Assembly: GCA_003550325.1 (NCBI GenBank)
Contig: QKWP01000135.1
Coordinates: 3,417 to 67,416, forward strand
DNA from: Gigaspora rosea
Lineage: Eukaryota > Glomeromycota > Glomeromycetes > Diversisporales > Gigasporaceae
Length of the DNA: 64,000 bases
Reading direction: 5' to 3'
In this document: positions 34,190 through 45,345 of the stretch, one piece after another
Position numbering within the stretch: the first letter of the stretch is position 1
How the letters are laid out: each line of letters begins with the position of its first letter
Notes under the pieces: generated by a model
The model's database searches: none
Told to the model about the DNA's origin: nothing
What the model saw: only the letters and a program-made list of their open reading frames with translations
Position numbers and translations under genes: made by a program

Positions 34190-34480
34190 AATAATTTTTG
34201 ATCTACTGGTCTGTTTTGGATGATTTTACTACCAAAGTGACCATTTTGGTGAGACAATTCTAACAAGTACAAAATTATTAATATCCAATTATGGAATTTC
34301 AAGATTGTTAAAAGTAAATATATAAAATTTTGCAGATTTACTAATATAATTTTATAAAAGAAAAAAATCTATATCAATCTTAGGACCCCATAATTGGGTT
34401 TTGATAATTTTATACTTGTTAGAATTGTCTTACTGAGATGGTTTTGGTTGCAAAACGAACTAGTGAAACATAAGTTATTA
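34190..34480. mobile_element. Foldback element, copy 5
   Basis: TTTTGATCTACTGGTCTGTT, GATGATTTTACTACCAAAGTG, GAGACAATTCTAACAAG... and the inverse ending CAAAACGAACTAGTGAAAC. It is more diverged than copy 4. Loop TTTGCAGATTTACTAATATAA. Confidence 0.82.
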
Positions 34481-34491
34481 ACTATTAAATG

Positions 34492-34795
34492 GAGCAGTGT
34501 TAACTAAAACAAGGCTTATAGCTTTTTTTCTAAAATTTGGTATAACCATAACAATAATAATCTATTATTAGTATAATCTGTTTAATCAACAAATATTAGC
34601 CAATTATATGAATTCTTTTCCATGACTCTGTAGCAAAGATTAACAATTGGACATCCAATTCTAATTTTAAATCATGTTTAATTGTATATAGGATTTCAAA
34701 AAATAGACATTAGCAAAAATTTTAATATAAAAGAATTCCTAGTTAACTTATTTTTGCAAAAAATACTATAAGCTTTGTTTTAGTTAATACTGCTC
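34492..34795. mobile_element. 304-base MITE with GAGCAGTGTTAACT ends
   Basis: GAGCAGTGTTAACTAAAACA... GCTTATAG is inverted as CTATAAGC... TGTTTTAGTTAATACTGCTC. TIRs of about 29 bases with two or three mismatches. Non-coding; nested in composite element A. Confidence 0.85.
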
Positions 34796-35483
34796 TAAAT
34801 ATTCTATAAATAGAGCTAATTCAGTAGAAAAAAGACAAATTATTTTATTAAAATATTTTAATAACTATTTAATCAAATTTGCTAAAAAATTTTTAATTTA
34901 ATCTTGGAATTATATAGAATTAAAATAAAAAAATTATTATTAAATTTATTAAAATAGTTGTTAAGATATTTAAACTTAAAGTTAAGAAAACTTTATTTAG
35001 AAAAATTTGTCTCTTTTTTACTAACTCATCCCATATATTTAATAATAAATTCAAATATACAAAAAACTTATATTGTATAAATGATGATATCTTGTAATTT
35101 AGTAATCAAAAATTAGACAAATTTTATATTATTCAATTGTCTTGATGAGATGAATCAAATGGTATAAAATTTATTCAATTCTAATTACTAGATCACAAGA
35201 TATATTACTTGGCCACAATACCCCCAGGTCACAATACCTCTATTTACCTTATATTACAAGCAAGTAGGAACACTAAGTAGTAGCAAAATAATAAATTATA
35301 TTATCGTACAAACTCATATAATTATAAAAAAAATTTTTATTGTTATTTTTTGTATATTATTGCATAAGCAAAACAATCCCAAATTAAAACTCAGCCAATT
35401 ACAACTTTTAAATTATGATCATAATTGCACAATAACATCAATATTGGATCATATGATAATAAATATCACAAAATTTGTTCTGT

Positions 35484-35560
35484 AGGGTGTGGCGACATAG
35501 GGAAGCTGTCTGGTTGTCACCCAAGTGGCAGGTCTAGGGTTCAAATCCCACTGGAGACGA
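35484..35560 (+). promoter_or_regulatory. tRNA-like internal Pol III promoter of the retroposon
   Basis: The B box GGTTCAAATCC at 35538-35548 fits the consensus exactly. An A-box-like TGTGGCGACATAGG lies at 35488-35501, at about tRNA spacing. The cloverleaf itself is not convincing, so this is a tRNA-derived head rather than a functional tRNA gene. Confidence 0.65.
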
Positions 35561-36786
35561 ATTGAAAAATAGGCCTGTATTACGGTAACATTTGTTCATC
35601 GATCGGTCGAGTATATTACCTGTAACCTTGGTACCACTATCTTGAATGGGAGCTTTGGTGTAGTTGTGTAAGTTACACAGACAAATCCAAGGGACCGGAA
35701 CAATTGAAACCCGCTTGGCAAGTTCCGAGTGGGGAGGTAGCTGGACTTTCGACAGTACCGGGAAAAAGGATCTTGGCGGTGACTGACCGGAAAATCTGGA
35801 CGGGCAAGAGCCCCTATGGCAAAGGGAGTCATACTAGAGGAAAAGGGCATGTGTTATAGAAGCATGAACCAAGGAAAGGGAGTCCTTAGGCACCTAAAGC
35901 CTGGCAGACAGATCCTTCCGGACCAACTGGATTGGTAGTCTGGAATGACTGGGGAAAAGGATCCAAAAGAGTGACTGACCGAGTACTGGGGTTTAGTGAA
36001 CTTCACAAGGGCAGACAGAACTATTCGGCCAATAAAAAGTGAAAGCATGGAGGCATGTACGTGTCAAGACCCAATGGAGCTCTGGGCGTACCTATATGGG
36101 AGTCTTCAGACGTTAAGAGGATCTGGGACCACCAATACAGGTATATGCTAGTATAAGTGCATGCAGTGGTAATTGGGTTCCCCTAGCCTTATGATGCCAT
36201 CCAACTATATTTGGCACTGAAAGCATTTGCGAAACATGCCCAGGAACCTCGCCACCATAGCAGGAAGTACAGTTGATCGCACATTTCCAAATTCGGAACG
36301 TTAAATCCTGGGTTCTCAAGTCGCAGGAAACCGGCTGATTGCGACAGCATGCAGGCTTGAGATACTTACCCTTGTAGTAGAGGCAGCTGCATGGCTTGAG
36401 ATACGAACCCCCGAGAAGTACGCTAGTAAGGGATTTTCTGGGTAACCAGATTTCGGGTACACCAACTTGGAAGCATAAAGCGCCTACCTGGCAACACACA
36501 CCAAATGGAAGTGATGAATTAGAAAATGTGGGTAAAGTGGCGGACATGTAGACGTTGATTGTTGGTTGGAAAGGGACGTATAAATCCAGGTCAACTATAT
36601 AAATGGGAATATTGAAGGCTCTGGTGGGGTTTAGCCGTGGATAAAAGATTTCATAGCCTGAAGTCCTAGTCTCAATACTTGTATATAATATGTATGTATA
36701 AAAGGCACAACCATATGTCAATTTGCTTAAGTATTAATAAAGTTTGGGGCAGGAGCTACACCCCTAATATTAAAAAAAAAAAAAAA
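35484..36786 (+). mobile_element. 1.3-kb poly(A)-tailed retroposon with tRNA-like head
   Basis: Flanked by AAAATTTGTTCTGT at 35470-35483 and 36787-36800, a target-site duplication of 10-14 bases whose length is ambiguous where it meets the A tail. The element starts AGGGTGTGGCGACATAGG, with a Pol III-type B box, and ends TAAAGTTTGGGGCAGGAGCT, ACACCCCTAATATT and about 18 A. The body is far more GC-balanced than its surroundings. It has an internal near-duplication: GGAAAAAGGATC, GTGACTGACCG at about 35760 and GGAAAAGGATCC, GTGACTGACCG at about 35953. No reverse transcriptase is seen. Target duplication, A tail and Pol III head together indicate LINE-type mobilisation of a SINE-like RNA, unusually long for a SINE. 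Confidence 0.82.
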
Positions 36787-36790
36787 AAAA

Positions 36791-36876
36791 TTTGTTCTGT
36801 CAGAACAAATGATTGGTTGAAATGTGCTGCTACACGGCATGTATCAGCCAATCATTTGCTCTAACAAACCAAATTT
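36791..36876. repeat. Hairpin at the retroposon target site
   Basis: CAGAACAAATGATTGGTTGA is mirrored by CAGCCAATCATTTGCTCT, with outer pairing AAATTTGTT / AACAAACCAAATTT. With the retroposon removed, the hairpin is continuous with the left flank AAATTTGTTCTG. Confidence 0.65.
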
Positions 36877-36894
36877 CATGATATTAATCATTGC

Positions 36895-37078
36895 AGGACC
36901 CCGGACAATTTTATAGTAGGTAGTAGGGTAAAAAGTAGATGGATTTTGGACCAAATTCACCTTAATTCTGGTCAAAATTAAAATTAATTTTTAATTTTGA
37001 CCAGAATTTAGATGAGTTTGGCCCAAAAAATCTACCCACTTTTTACCCCCCACATTCATTAGAATTGTCCGGGGTCCT
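36895..37078. mobile_element. Non-autonomous hAT element, 184 bases, perfect 8-base duplication
   Basis: AGGACCCCGGACAATT (36895) and AATTGTCCGGGGTCCT (ending 37078) are perfectly inverted, flanked by ATCATTGC at 36887-36894 and 37079-37086. Pairing extends further (GGGTAAAAAGTAGATGG / CCCACTTTTTACCCC), so almost the whole element folds. Same family as 47015-47680. Confidence 0.93.
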
Positions 37079-37086
37079 ATCATTGC

Positions 37087-38676
37087 ATAACCAAGATCTT
37101 ATAATTATCTATCAAATCTTGTAAAATTTGTTTGAAATATTTTTTTAATACTAGTAACAAGTATTTTAAGCAATTAGATATTAGCATAAATAGTAAAATA
37201 GTTACTAATAAGTGAAACTAATTAAATTGTAATGCAGTTTGAAAAACTATATATTTGAAATTATAGTAAAAAAAAGTTAAAAAGCTAAATATAAGGTGAT
37301 CATACCTAATTCCATGGATCATCCTAATTCCATAAATTATAATATTTTGTAATATTTTATGATCCCATGATCCAATTTGGATAACTTTGGTATCATTCAA
37401 ATTGTTTTACTGAGATGATTCTAACATATTTGCCTGCGAAAATTTTAAAATTTTAAATTTATTAAATAAAACCTTAAATATTAATTTTAGCTATATAATT
37501 TCTAAGTAAAAAATATAATATTAGTTCTGTTTTATCAACTTTATTATAAAATTTTTTTTAAAATTATTAAAAAACTTTGGTGTAATAAAAGTTTAAAGTT
37601 TTTGTTTTGGAACTTTTACTATAGAAATTTTTCTTTAGGTTTTCTCAAATTTTATATGTTCCCGTCTATAAAAAAAATTTTCACTTCTAATGCAAGTCTT
37701 AATTTTTACAAGTAAATCATATAAAGTTAAATAATGAAAGTTGTTATTCTTTATATAAACTATAATATTGTATTAGAAACTATATTTTTAAAACCAATAT
37801 TTAAAAAATTTGCCAAGATATTGTAAAATATTTTTTGGGTTAAAAAATTTCTTTATTTTCAGCTTATAAGCAACATAAACTTTTTGTCTTATAATATAAA
37901 TTTAAATAATTCAAAAATATAATCCTTGTTATTAAAAATTATAATACCAAATTTTATTTAAATATTTTAAATGATTAAAAAAAAATAGATCAGAGGTATA
38001 TTTATAGTAATTATACAGGCAAATTTGCCTGCGAAGTAGTACAAACTAAGGGATACCAAAATTAGCTGAATTAGATTACAATATCCTGAAAAAAAGATAT
38101 ATTTATTATTTTTTGAGATCAAATTTATTTTTGTAAGATTGTGTATCTCATGATTCTGTAATCCAATTTGGATGTTTTTAGTATCATTCAAATTGTCTTA
38201 CTAAAATGAATCTAATGGCACTAAAATCATCCAAATTGGATTACAAGATCTAGAGATATAAAGGGTTTTTTGTAATTAAATATATTTCTGTAAATTTTAT
38301 ATTTTGTGACTTTGCGATCCAATTTAGATAATTTAGGTATTATTTGAATAGTCTTAGTGAGATAATTCAAATAGTACCAAAATTGTTCAAATCGAATCAC
38401 AAAGTCCCAATATATATAGTTCATGAAAATAAAATTGATTTTTGTATATACCTTACATTTAAGTAGCTAAGTTTATTAATAAAGTCTTGTTCAAATTCTG
38501 TAAAAAATTTTATATTATATATAATTTAGTGTAATGAAAATAATACTTAGCAAACTTTGTTTAATTTACTCAACAAAAAATCAAGTTTATTATATATCCA
38601 TAGAATTAAAACTGTGGCTTTTAAATTCTTATAAATTATATGGGTTATAACTGTTATTATTAAAAAATTTTTTAGT
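37087..38676. other. AT-rich DNA with decayed foldback fragments
   Basis: At 37310-37440 and 38155-38405, words such as GGATAACTTTGGTATCATTC, AAATTGTCTTACT and AGTACCAAAATTGTTCAAATC show old, strongly diverged palindromes related to the foldback and 58938 palindrome types. No gene recognised. Confidence 0.55.
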
Positions 38677-38684
38677 ATATGAAG

Positions 38685-39579
38685 TAGTGATATGGGCCGA
38701 TAACAAAACCTTGGGTCGGGGCCGAAACTAATATAGTGCGGCCCAGCTGACTGGGCTGCACTATCTTATAAAAAAAATTCGACCAATCAGATCACTGAAT
38801 TCAAGCACGTTGTGACAGTAAAAATGGTATAACACCGAAAACCAGGCTAACAGGGTCGCCAAATACACAAAAAAACCTAACACAAAGACTACTAAATCTA
38901 ATAATAACTTTTCTCTATACCCTAATTGGTAGGCCTAGATCGAGGCATGGATTAATTTGGTCTGAAAATTGGGTGTCTTCCAATACTCCGGCAGTCACGG
39001 TATTGGTTCTAAATTCTTATTACTTTGGAACTTGAGTTTATTGACTATACTAATGCTTATTATTACCGTAAACTGCCGTATAAACAGCCCCCCCACATAT
39101 CAGACCCCCCTCACATTTTTACTAATAATTTTCTTTTTTTTACTAATTAATTTTTTTGGTGGAATGTACCAGACCCGGGCTGTTTATACGGCAGTTTACG
39201 GTACTTTTAATTCTTTCTACTAATATCTTCTGTATTAACTTCTTTACTATTCAAGTGCGCCTAAGTTTAAATCGACTTTAGGTTCCGAATTTCAGTGTCA
39301 TGTATCATGGGATCACGATTTGGGGCTTAACCAATTTATATAAAAAGGGTTGATTACTAATTCGAACTTTCTTTTTAAATTTTAGCTAACTAACAATAAC
39401 GGGTCTCTTACAAATTACGGAACAAGAAACTATGACAAACAATATACGTTAACGACCTTGTAGCAAGTGGGAAAATTTTTTTTATTTTACTCTAATCGGC
39501 CCTGGCCCATGAAAGTATGGGTCGACCCTCAGCCCGCCGCCGGCCCGGCCGGTAGGGCCGGGGTCAGCCCATATCACTA
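38685..39579. mobile_element. Non-autonomous hAT element, 895 bases, perfect 8-base duplication
   Basis: TAGTGATATGGGCCGA (38685) and TCAGCCCATATCACTA (ending 39579) differ at one position. They are flanked by ATATGAAG at 38677-38684 and 39580-39587. GC-rich subterminal GGGCC/GGCCC words occur at both ends. The middle contains a nested MITE and no transposase; an open frame across 38969-39223 runs through that MITE and is not called. Confidence 0.92.
39064..39203. mobile_element. 140-base MITE with perfect 27-base inverted ends
   Basis: TACCGTAAACTGCCGTATAA, ACAGCCC at 39064-39090 is perfectly inverted at 39177-39203. Flanks are TAT on the left and CTT on the right. It is nested in the 895-base hAT element; the perfect ends suggest a recent insertion. 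Confidence 0.92.
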
Positions 39580-39789
39580 ATATGAAGTATAAAAAAATTT
39601 TACAGTTAAATAATAAATTGATTACATATTTTTATATTAAGTTTTACAAATAAATACAATCTTTTGAAGAACTTTTATATGTGACAAAAAAAATCTACAG
39701 AATTAGATATGATTATTTTATAATAGAATAGATTTCTTTTAAAACTAAATAAAATTTAAAATTACTCAAACACAACAAAACACCTATCT

Positions 39790-40160
39790 CACAAAAAGTT
39801 ATACTAGTATAAAACCTATACATTTGGCTATCTCTGTAGCCTTCCCAACCAATTATACTCTGACTCTAATAATTGCTCACCGATAGACCAAGTCCATTAC
39901 AAAATTAGTATTTGGTTACAATATGGATCAAATACAGTACCCCAACAAACAACATTCTGTCTATTCAAATCTAGAAGAGTCTTGACCACTCTAGTAGGTT
40001 TAGGATGCAGATAAATTAGTCTGAGCTTCTATTCTTGTATGTAGTTTATTTGTATTTGTTATTATACATTTTGTTTATATATTATATGTAACTACTTATA
40101 TAAATTACCCAATAAAGATATAAGCAAGGCCTTATCTAAAAAAAAATAAATAAATAAAAT
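39790..40160 (+). mobile_element. Possible LINE-type remnant with A-rich tail
   Basis: The block ends AATAAAGATATAAGCAAGGC, CTTATCTAAAAAAAAATAAA, a tail structurally like that of the 35484 retroposon (AATAAAG, short hairpin, A run). Upstream, broken frames (VFGYNMDQIQYPNKQHSVYS, NLEES) vaguely recall an AP endonuclease N-terminus of LINEs, but stops are frequent. No target duplication found. Confidence 0.3.
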
Positions 40161-40280
40161 TTAAAATATTAGTATTAAAAAATTTGCAACCTGTTAGATA
40201 AAATAATATAATTTTCAATTTATAATAAAATCGAGTTTTAGTAAATTTTTAAATACTTTATTTTTAATAATTTGTATATA

Positions 40281-40482
40281 CAGTTAACTCTCTCTAATCT
40301 GAACTGCCGGAACTACTTTTTTTACTATGTAAAAATTTGAAAAAGTTTAGTTTTCAAAAAGTTATATATGGCTTATTCGAGCTTGATAATAAAATTTACA
40401 AATGTTCTAGGAGATTTTGTTCAGTTTAGAGAGAGTTTAATAGTGTTCAGTTTAGAGAGGTTCAGATTAAAGAGAGGCAACT
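40281..40482. mobile_element. Second pogo/mariner-like MITE, inverted to 33746
   Basis: Begins CAGTTAACTCTCTCTAATC and ends GATTAAAGAGAGGCAACT, flanked by TATA and ATA. Internal words (CTATGTAAAAATTTGAAAAA, CAAAAAGTTATATATGGC, CAAATGTTCTAGGAG) are the reverse complement of those at 33790-33910. Confidence 0.8.
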
Positions 40483-41569
40483 ATATTATAAAATAATTGG
40501 TAATCTAAGCTTAATTTTATATAGGAATAATATGCTTATATTGGTTTTGGTTCAAGTTGGGCTTTAAATATTCAGATACAGGTTTACACCTAAACCCAAA
40601 CTGTTTTTTAGTTTGGATTCAGGTTTTTGCTAAAACTTAGCACATATTTTCCCATAAGAAATACTAATTTCTAAAAGCATTTTTATATATTGATATTGAT
40701 AAACAATTTAGTAATTTTATAATAAACTTTTTGGTATAAATTTTTTTATTATAATAGATATCAATTTGATTGGTTAAATTTATTTAAAGAATTTAATTTA
40801 GATCCTAATTTTAGGTCCAATAACTAATAGTTTTATAAATAAGTTCAGAACTGTTTTAGGATTGAACTGAACCAGATATATAATTTAATATTACTATTGT
40901 TATAGCAAGCAAAATTTTAAATAATTTTGCACTAACTATTCTATATATAAGACTATATAGAGCCAACATATTATGAATATTCAATAGTTACTTGTTATTT
41001 TTAATCAATTAAAATTGTAAATTTTAATTAATTTGGATTGGTTCAAAAATTAAAACAAATAATTAACTCAATTATCTCAAAATAAAACATATATAAAAAT
41101 AGGCCTTTTTAACTGTATATTTATATATTTTTACTATATTATAAAATTAGTAAAATTAGTAAAATATATATTGTAAAATTGATACAGCACCAAACAGCGA
41201 AAACTATCTATTTTTTTTGGCATTGTTTAAAGTTTAATAACTTGACAACAAGTAATTATTTTAAAAATCCCTCTTACAAATTTATTATTTGTAACCTAAA
41301 CTACAAATTTGTAAAACAGATTTGATATCTTGCTTTTTAAAAAAGTTATAAGGGATTAAAGTTCAGTAACTTTTATAGTAAAGCAGAAATTTGGCGCAGG
41401 ACAATCAACCAATCAAATTGATATGTATGCAATTTAATTGGTTAATATCTATTATTAAAAATTATTAAATATAGTATAATATATAACAAACTAGAAACCG
41501 GAAACTGGTATGTGTCCGGAGCATAATCTCTTTATTAACAATAAATAACTACAAAAACTGTACAAATCT
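40483..41569. other. AT-rich intergenic DNA
   Basis: Nothing coding or delimitable. Short GTTTAG/GGTTCAG words at 40560-40640 are low complexity. Confidence 0.5.
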
Positions 41570-41850
41570 AATATTTATTTTTTATTTTTTATTTTTTTTT
41601 TATTTTTTTATTTTTTTATTTTTTTTTATTTTTTATTTTTTTTTTATTTTTTATTTTTTTTATTTTTTTTTATTTTTTATTTTTTATTTTTTTTTATTTT
41701 TTTTTTATTTTTATTTATTTTTATTTATTTTTATTTTTTATTTATTTTTTTAACGTATTTATGTTTTTTTATTTATTATTTAAATATTTTTATTTTTTAA
41801 TTTTTAAATTTTTTTTGACTTTTTTTAATACATTTTTCTTTCTTTATTTA
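41570..41850. repeat. TTTTTATTTTT simple repeat
   Basis: About 280 bases of T runs interrupted by single A (TTTATTTTTTATTTTTTTTT). Confidence 0.95.
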
Positions 41851-42053
41851 TTTTTTTTTAAAAAAATATTGCCTTATCAGTATTTTTGTACATTCTCCAT
41901 TTTCTCAATTTAAACCAAATTCACCAAATACTAACATATATTCATTTGTGGTTGTGTTTTGAGTTAATCCAAAAATGCTTTCATTTTTAATTACAAGTAA
42001 TTTTTAAACTCATTAAATGCATAGTGTACATATAATAGAATTAACTTTTACAT

Positions 42054-42290
42054 TCTCATAAAATATGATTATTAAAGTAAACAAATTAAATTTCATACTC
42101 ACGCTAATTCACTGAATGATTAAATGACTATAGTTAATCAAAAATTTTCTTAAAATACAATTGTTAAAGTGGACGGAATTAAACGTCATACTTATGCTAG
42201 TAATTTATTTAACGATTAAAAGGCTATTGTTAAACATACATTCTCTTGAAATATAATCGTTAAAGTGAATGTTGATAAACATCTTTGTTA
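42054..42290. repeat. Three tandem copies of about 93 bases
   Basis: TTCTCATAAAATATGATTATTAAAGTAAA (42055), TTCTTAAAATACAATTGTTAAAGTGG (about 42148) and TTCTCTTGAAATATAATCGTTAAAGTGAA (about 42240) head three diverged copies with a shared middle, CATACTTATGCTAGTAATT. Confidence 0.7.
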
Positions 42291-42336
42291 ACCTTTGCTA
42301 TTCATAAAGAAACATTATCGTTATTGAAGATTTTAA

Positions 42337-43605
42337 TTATGCACCAAAATTTAATGTTAAATAAAAAATTTACTTAAATATTTAAACTTTTTACGTTCAA
42401 AATTTGCCTCGACAAATGCGTCTTGTGATCTTAGCCCAATACAAGGATACGAATTATTTTTTAAGTTATCTAAATTATTGGGTAGATAACATTGCAACTC
42501 CTTGAAATATAATTAAATATCAATTAATTAACTTAAAATTATTATTAGTAATGATATATATCAAAACTAATTGAATTTACCTTGATTTATACTATTTTTA
42601 GTATAAAATATCATCTTATCATCGTTTCTAAAATTTAAATAACATCTAATTGTATCACCAATAGTAAATGTCGGTCCATATGGCTTCCCACTTCTAGAAT
42701 AAAAAAAATCTCAATCGTTACCATGGTAAGTATTTTCTTCCTAAAAGATATTATAACATATTGTTAATATCTAATAATAAAAATTAAATAAAAAATAGTC
42801 CGTTATTACCAGGCATAAAATCGCTTATGTTATTTTGTTTTGTACAGTATTCTATTCCAATCATTCCAATCATTCTATTAATAAATAGAATTAAAGTGAT
42901 AGTAAGAATTTATAAAATTATGCACCAAAATTTAATGTTAAATAAAAATTTATTTAAACTTTTTACGTCCAAAATTTGCCTCGATAGATGCGTCTTGTAA
43001 CCTTAGCCCAATGCAAGGATACGAATTATTTTTAAGTCATCTAAATTATTAGGTAGATAACATTGCAACTCCTTGAAATATAATTAAATATCAATTAATT
43101 AAAATTATTAATAGTAACGATATATATCAAACCTAATTGAATTTACCTTGTTTTAGTATAAAATATCATCTTATTATCGTTTTTAAATTTAAATAACATC
43201 CAATTGTATCACCAATAGTAAATGTCAGTCCATATACTTCCAGAACAAAAAAAAATATCTATCATCACCATGGTAAGTATTTCCTTTCTAAAGATATTAT
43301 GACATATCGTTAATATGTAATAATAAAAATTAAATAAAAAATAGTCCATTATTACCAGGCATGAAATCGCTTATGTTATTTTGTTTTGTACAGTATTCTA
43401 TTCCAATCATTCTATTAATTTAAACTTTTTACGTCCAAAATTGGCCTCGATAGATGCGTCTTGTGACCTTAGACCAATGCAAGGATACAAATTATTTTTT
43501 AAGTCATCTAAATTATTAGTTAGATAATATTGCAACTCCTTGAAATATAATAAATATTAATTAATTAACTTAAAATTATTAATAGTAACGATATATATAC
43601 TCATA
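42337..43605. repeat. Tandem segmental repeat, about 510-580-base period, 2.4 copies
   Basis: TTTACGTCCAAAATTTGCCT... CCTTAGCCCAATGCAAGGAT... TAGATAACATTGCAACTCC... CACCAATAGTAAATGTC... ACCATGGTAAGTATT... GTACAGTATTCTATTCCAA recurs in order. The unit starts near 42337, 42914 and 43423 (last partial). It is the DNA-level form of the SPRY duplication. Confidence 0.88.
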
Positions 43606-43610
43606 TTCTT
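42380..43610 (-). pseudogene. Tandemly duplicated SPRY-domain modules
   Basis: On the minus strand, translated blocks spell a SPRY (B30.2-like) domain: IGIEYCTKQNNISDFMPG, ENTYHGND, SRSGKPYGPTFTIGDTIRCY, LNFRNDDKMIFYTKN, then LYPCIGLRSQDASIEANFGR. The blocks are separated by short introns (donor GGTAATA, acceptor TTTTAG). SPRY domains are protein-interaction modules. Copies lie at about 42390-42875 (A), 42940-43412 (B) and, C-terminal part only, 43425-43545 (C). Copy A has a TGA in the YHGND region; copy B loses one A before the IGLR block and shifts frame; exon joins do not keep phase. Copy C has the cleanest C-terminal block. No start or upstream domain found. Confidence 0.72.
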
Positions 43611-45229
43611 CACTTCTGAGGTTTGTCTTTTTACTTTTGCTGTTTTAGCCAACTCTTTCACAATTAGGGCAATTAACTTCCAAAGTTTCAACATTTCTGC
43701 TTTTTTAAGAATTAGTACATTGAATTGCCCTATCACTCACCATTTTAATATTCTGCTTTTTTAAGAATCAGTATGTCGAATCACCCTATCACTCACCAAA
43801 AATAGTATCAAGTTGAATCACCGCCACAATAACCAGAGAACACCTGGAAAAACTACGAAATGTTATGTTGAAAGAATTTACAAAACTACAAAAAAAAAAA
43901 GCGAACAAAAAAAACTTATCTTTTTGTGCTTTTGTAGGTTACCCATGAATGTGTAATGGAGGTGAGGAGTGTAGATTTAGACCTGAGTGTATGAAATAAT
44001 CTACAACAAAGAAAAGATATAAATGAAAAAAAATAAAATAAATAGTGAATATTTTAACATCGCATCCGAGTTCTGCAATTACTTTTGAAATTTTTTTAGT
44101 ATGGTGCTATATAAAAAGCGCATAAAACCTCTGTTGTTGTTGCACAACTGTGCAAATATAGGTACGAGGTGTTACAAACAGAAAATGCTACAACTACGTT
44201 TTTGATTATTTTGATATAATTATATCAAAAACGTAGTTTTGGTTATCACTGAGTGTAAAAGTATAAGTTCTATGCTTCATGTCAGACAATTATAATTAGC
44301 CAATTAGAACTTGTATTATGTATATATTAACCAATTACAGTTTGTATTACATACCTTAAATTTGGCATGCTTTAAAAAAATAAATGGTTTTTGCTATCCA
44401 GTACTGGATTAAATTTTATCTATATTTTTAGATATTATTATAAAATTAATAGTTTTATAATTTTTTTTATTTTCAAAGTATCTGTCTTAAAACTTAGAAA
44501 ATTTATTCAAAATATTAGGGCCAATAATAATCTATATGAAGATTCACTAGCATTTGCTATATCAATGAAAGTACAACTAGTTATACTTGCAACTTTTGGT
44601 TATCTATTTAAGTAGCTGTCTAAAGGTTTTATACTAGCTCTATATCTGCAATCCATATATTGGCATTGCTTATTTAAACTTTCTGATTTCTGTTTCTTCT
44701 GCCAACTCATTTTTGTATTATTAAAACATAGTGTTTCAGATTTTTATTTTACGTTCTTAGAACCCAGTTCAGATAATCTGATCATATTATTCTTAACAAA
44801 AAACCTGGTAAAGCAGTACCTGTTTATACAGGTATTTATCTATGCTTTGGTAACTTGTGCCACTCTTGTACCATAGTATTAACTAATATTTGCAGTCAGT
44901 ATTGTTACTCAGCCAGACTCATACTGAACTCGAACTTGGACTTGAACCAAACTTGGATCAGATAATTAAATTTGTCTAGTGGACAAATACCAAATTATTA
45001 ACTTATATAAATAAATGCATATATCTCATAATTGCAATTATGTAATTTATTTTGTCATGCATATATACAGTTAGGGTAGCTGCGTAATACAGTTGCACTA
45101 AAACCAAGAATATTATAACAGAATCTATAGTTATCACTATTAGAATAGTGTTAGCAAAATCATTCATTTGTTTGGATATATAGATTCATATGTTAATAGC
45201 TGTACTAGTGTAATATATTGCTATTTAGT
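43611..45229. other. Intergenic DNA with small repeats
   Basis: TTCTGCTTTTTTAAGAATTA... TTGAATTGCCCTATCACTCACC at 43697-43745 is repeated at 43752-43797. A small hairpin (AACTACGTTTTTGAT / ATCAAAAACGTAGTT) lies at 44192-44238. A minus-strand CPNCERVG near 43665 is too short to call. No gene recognised. Confidence 0.5.
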
Positions 45230-45345
45230 GATGCTTAATGAAATGATGAAACCTAACAAAACCATAAGTTTTGTCAAGTTTCATCAAGTTTCATTATTAA
45301 TGAAATTATGGGTTTGTTAGGTTTCATTACTTTGTTAGGCATCCT
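45230..45345. mobile_element. 116-base hairpin MITE
   Basis: GATGCTTAATGAAATGATGA, AACCTAACAAAACCATAA is mirrored by TTATGGGTTTGTTAGG, TTTCATTACTTTG, TTAGGCATC. Arms of about 40 bases with several mismatches around TTTTGTCAAGTTTCATC. Confidence 0.78.

Larger units (their letters stand above)
33960..35240. mobile_element. Composite element A with GGTATTGTGGCCA ends
   Basis: The left end (ATATTGTGGCCAGG, TTAAAGTTTCTACTAATAAA) and the right end (CTTGGCCACAATACCCCC, AGGTCACAATACC) are inverted at the TATTGTGGCCA core. Inside, in order, are about 200 AT-rich bases, foldback copy 5, a 304-base MITE and a decayed palindrome (35130-35205). The same order, reverse-complemented, makes up element B at 58905-63195. 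Confidence 0.68.

Noticed and set aside
35484..35560. Functional tRNA gene
   Set aside because: The B box fits, but the acceptor stem and anticodon arm cannot be folded convincingly; it is the head of a retroposon.
36113..36721. 202-codon frame on the minus strand inside the retroposon
   Set aside because: It is antisense to the poly(A) tail and target-duplication polarity, shows no motif, and lies in GC-balanced DNA where chance open frames are longer.
38969..39223. 84-codon plus-strand frame
   Set aside because: It crosses a complete nested MITE inside a hAT element, so it is not a conserved gene.
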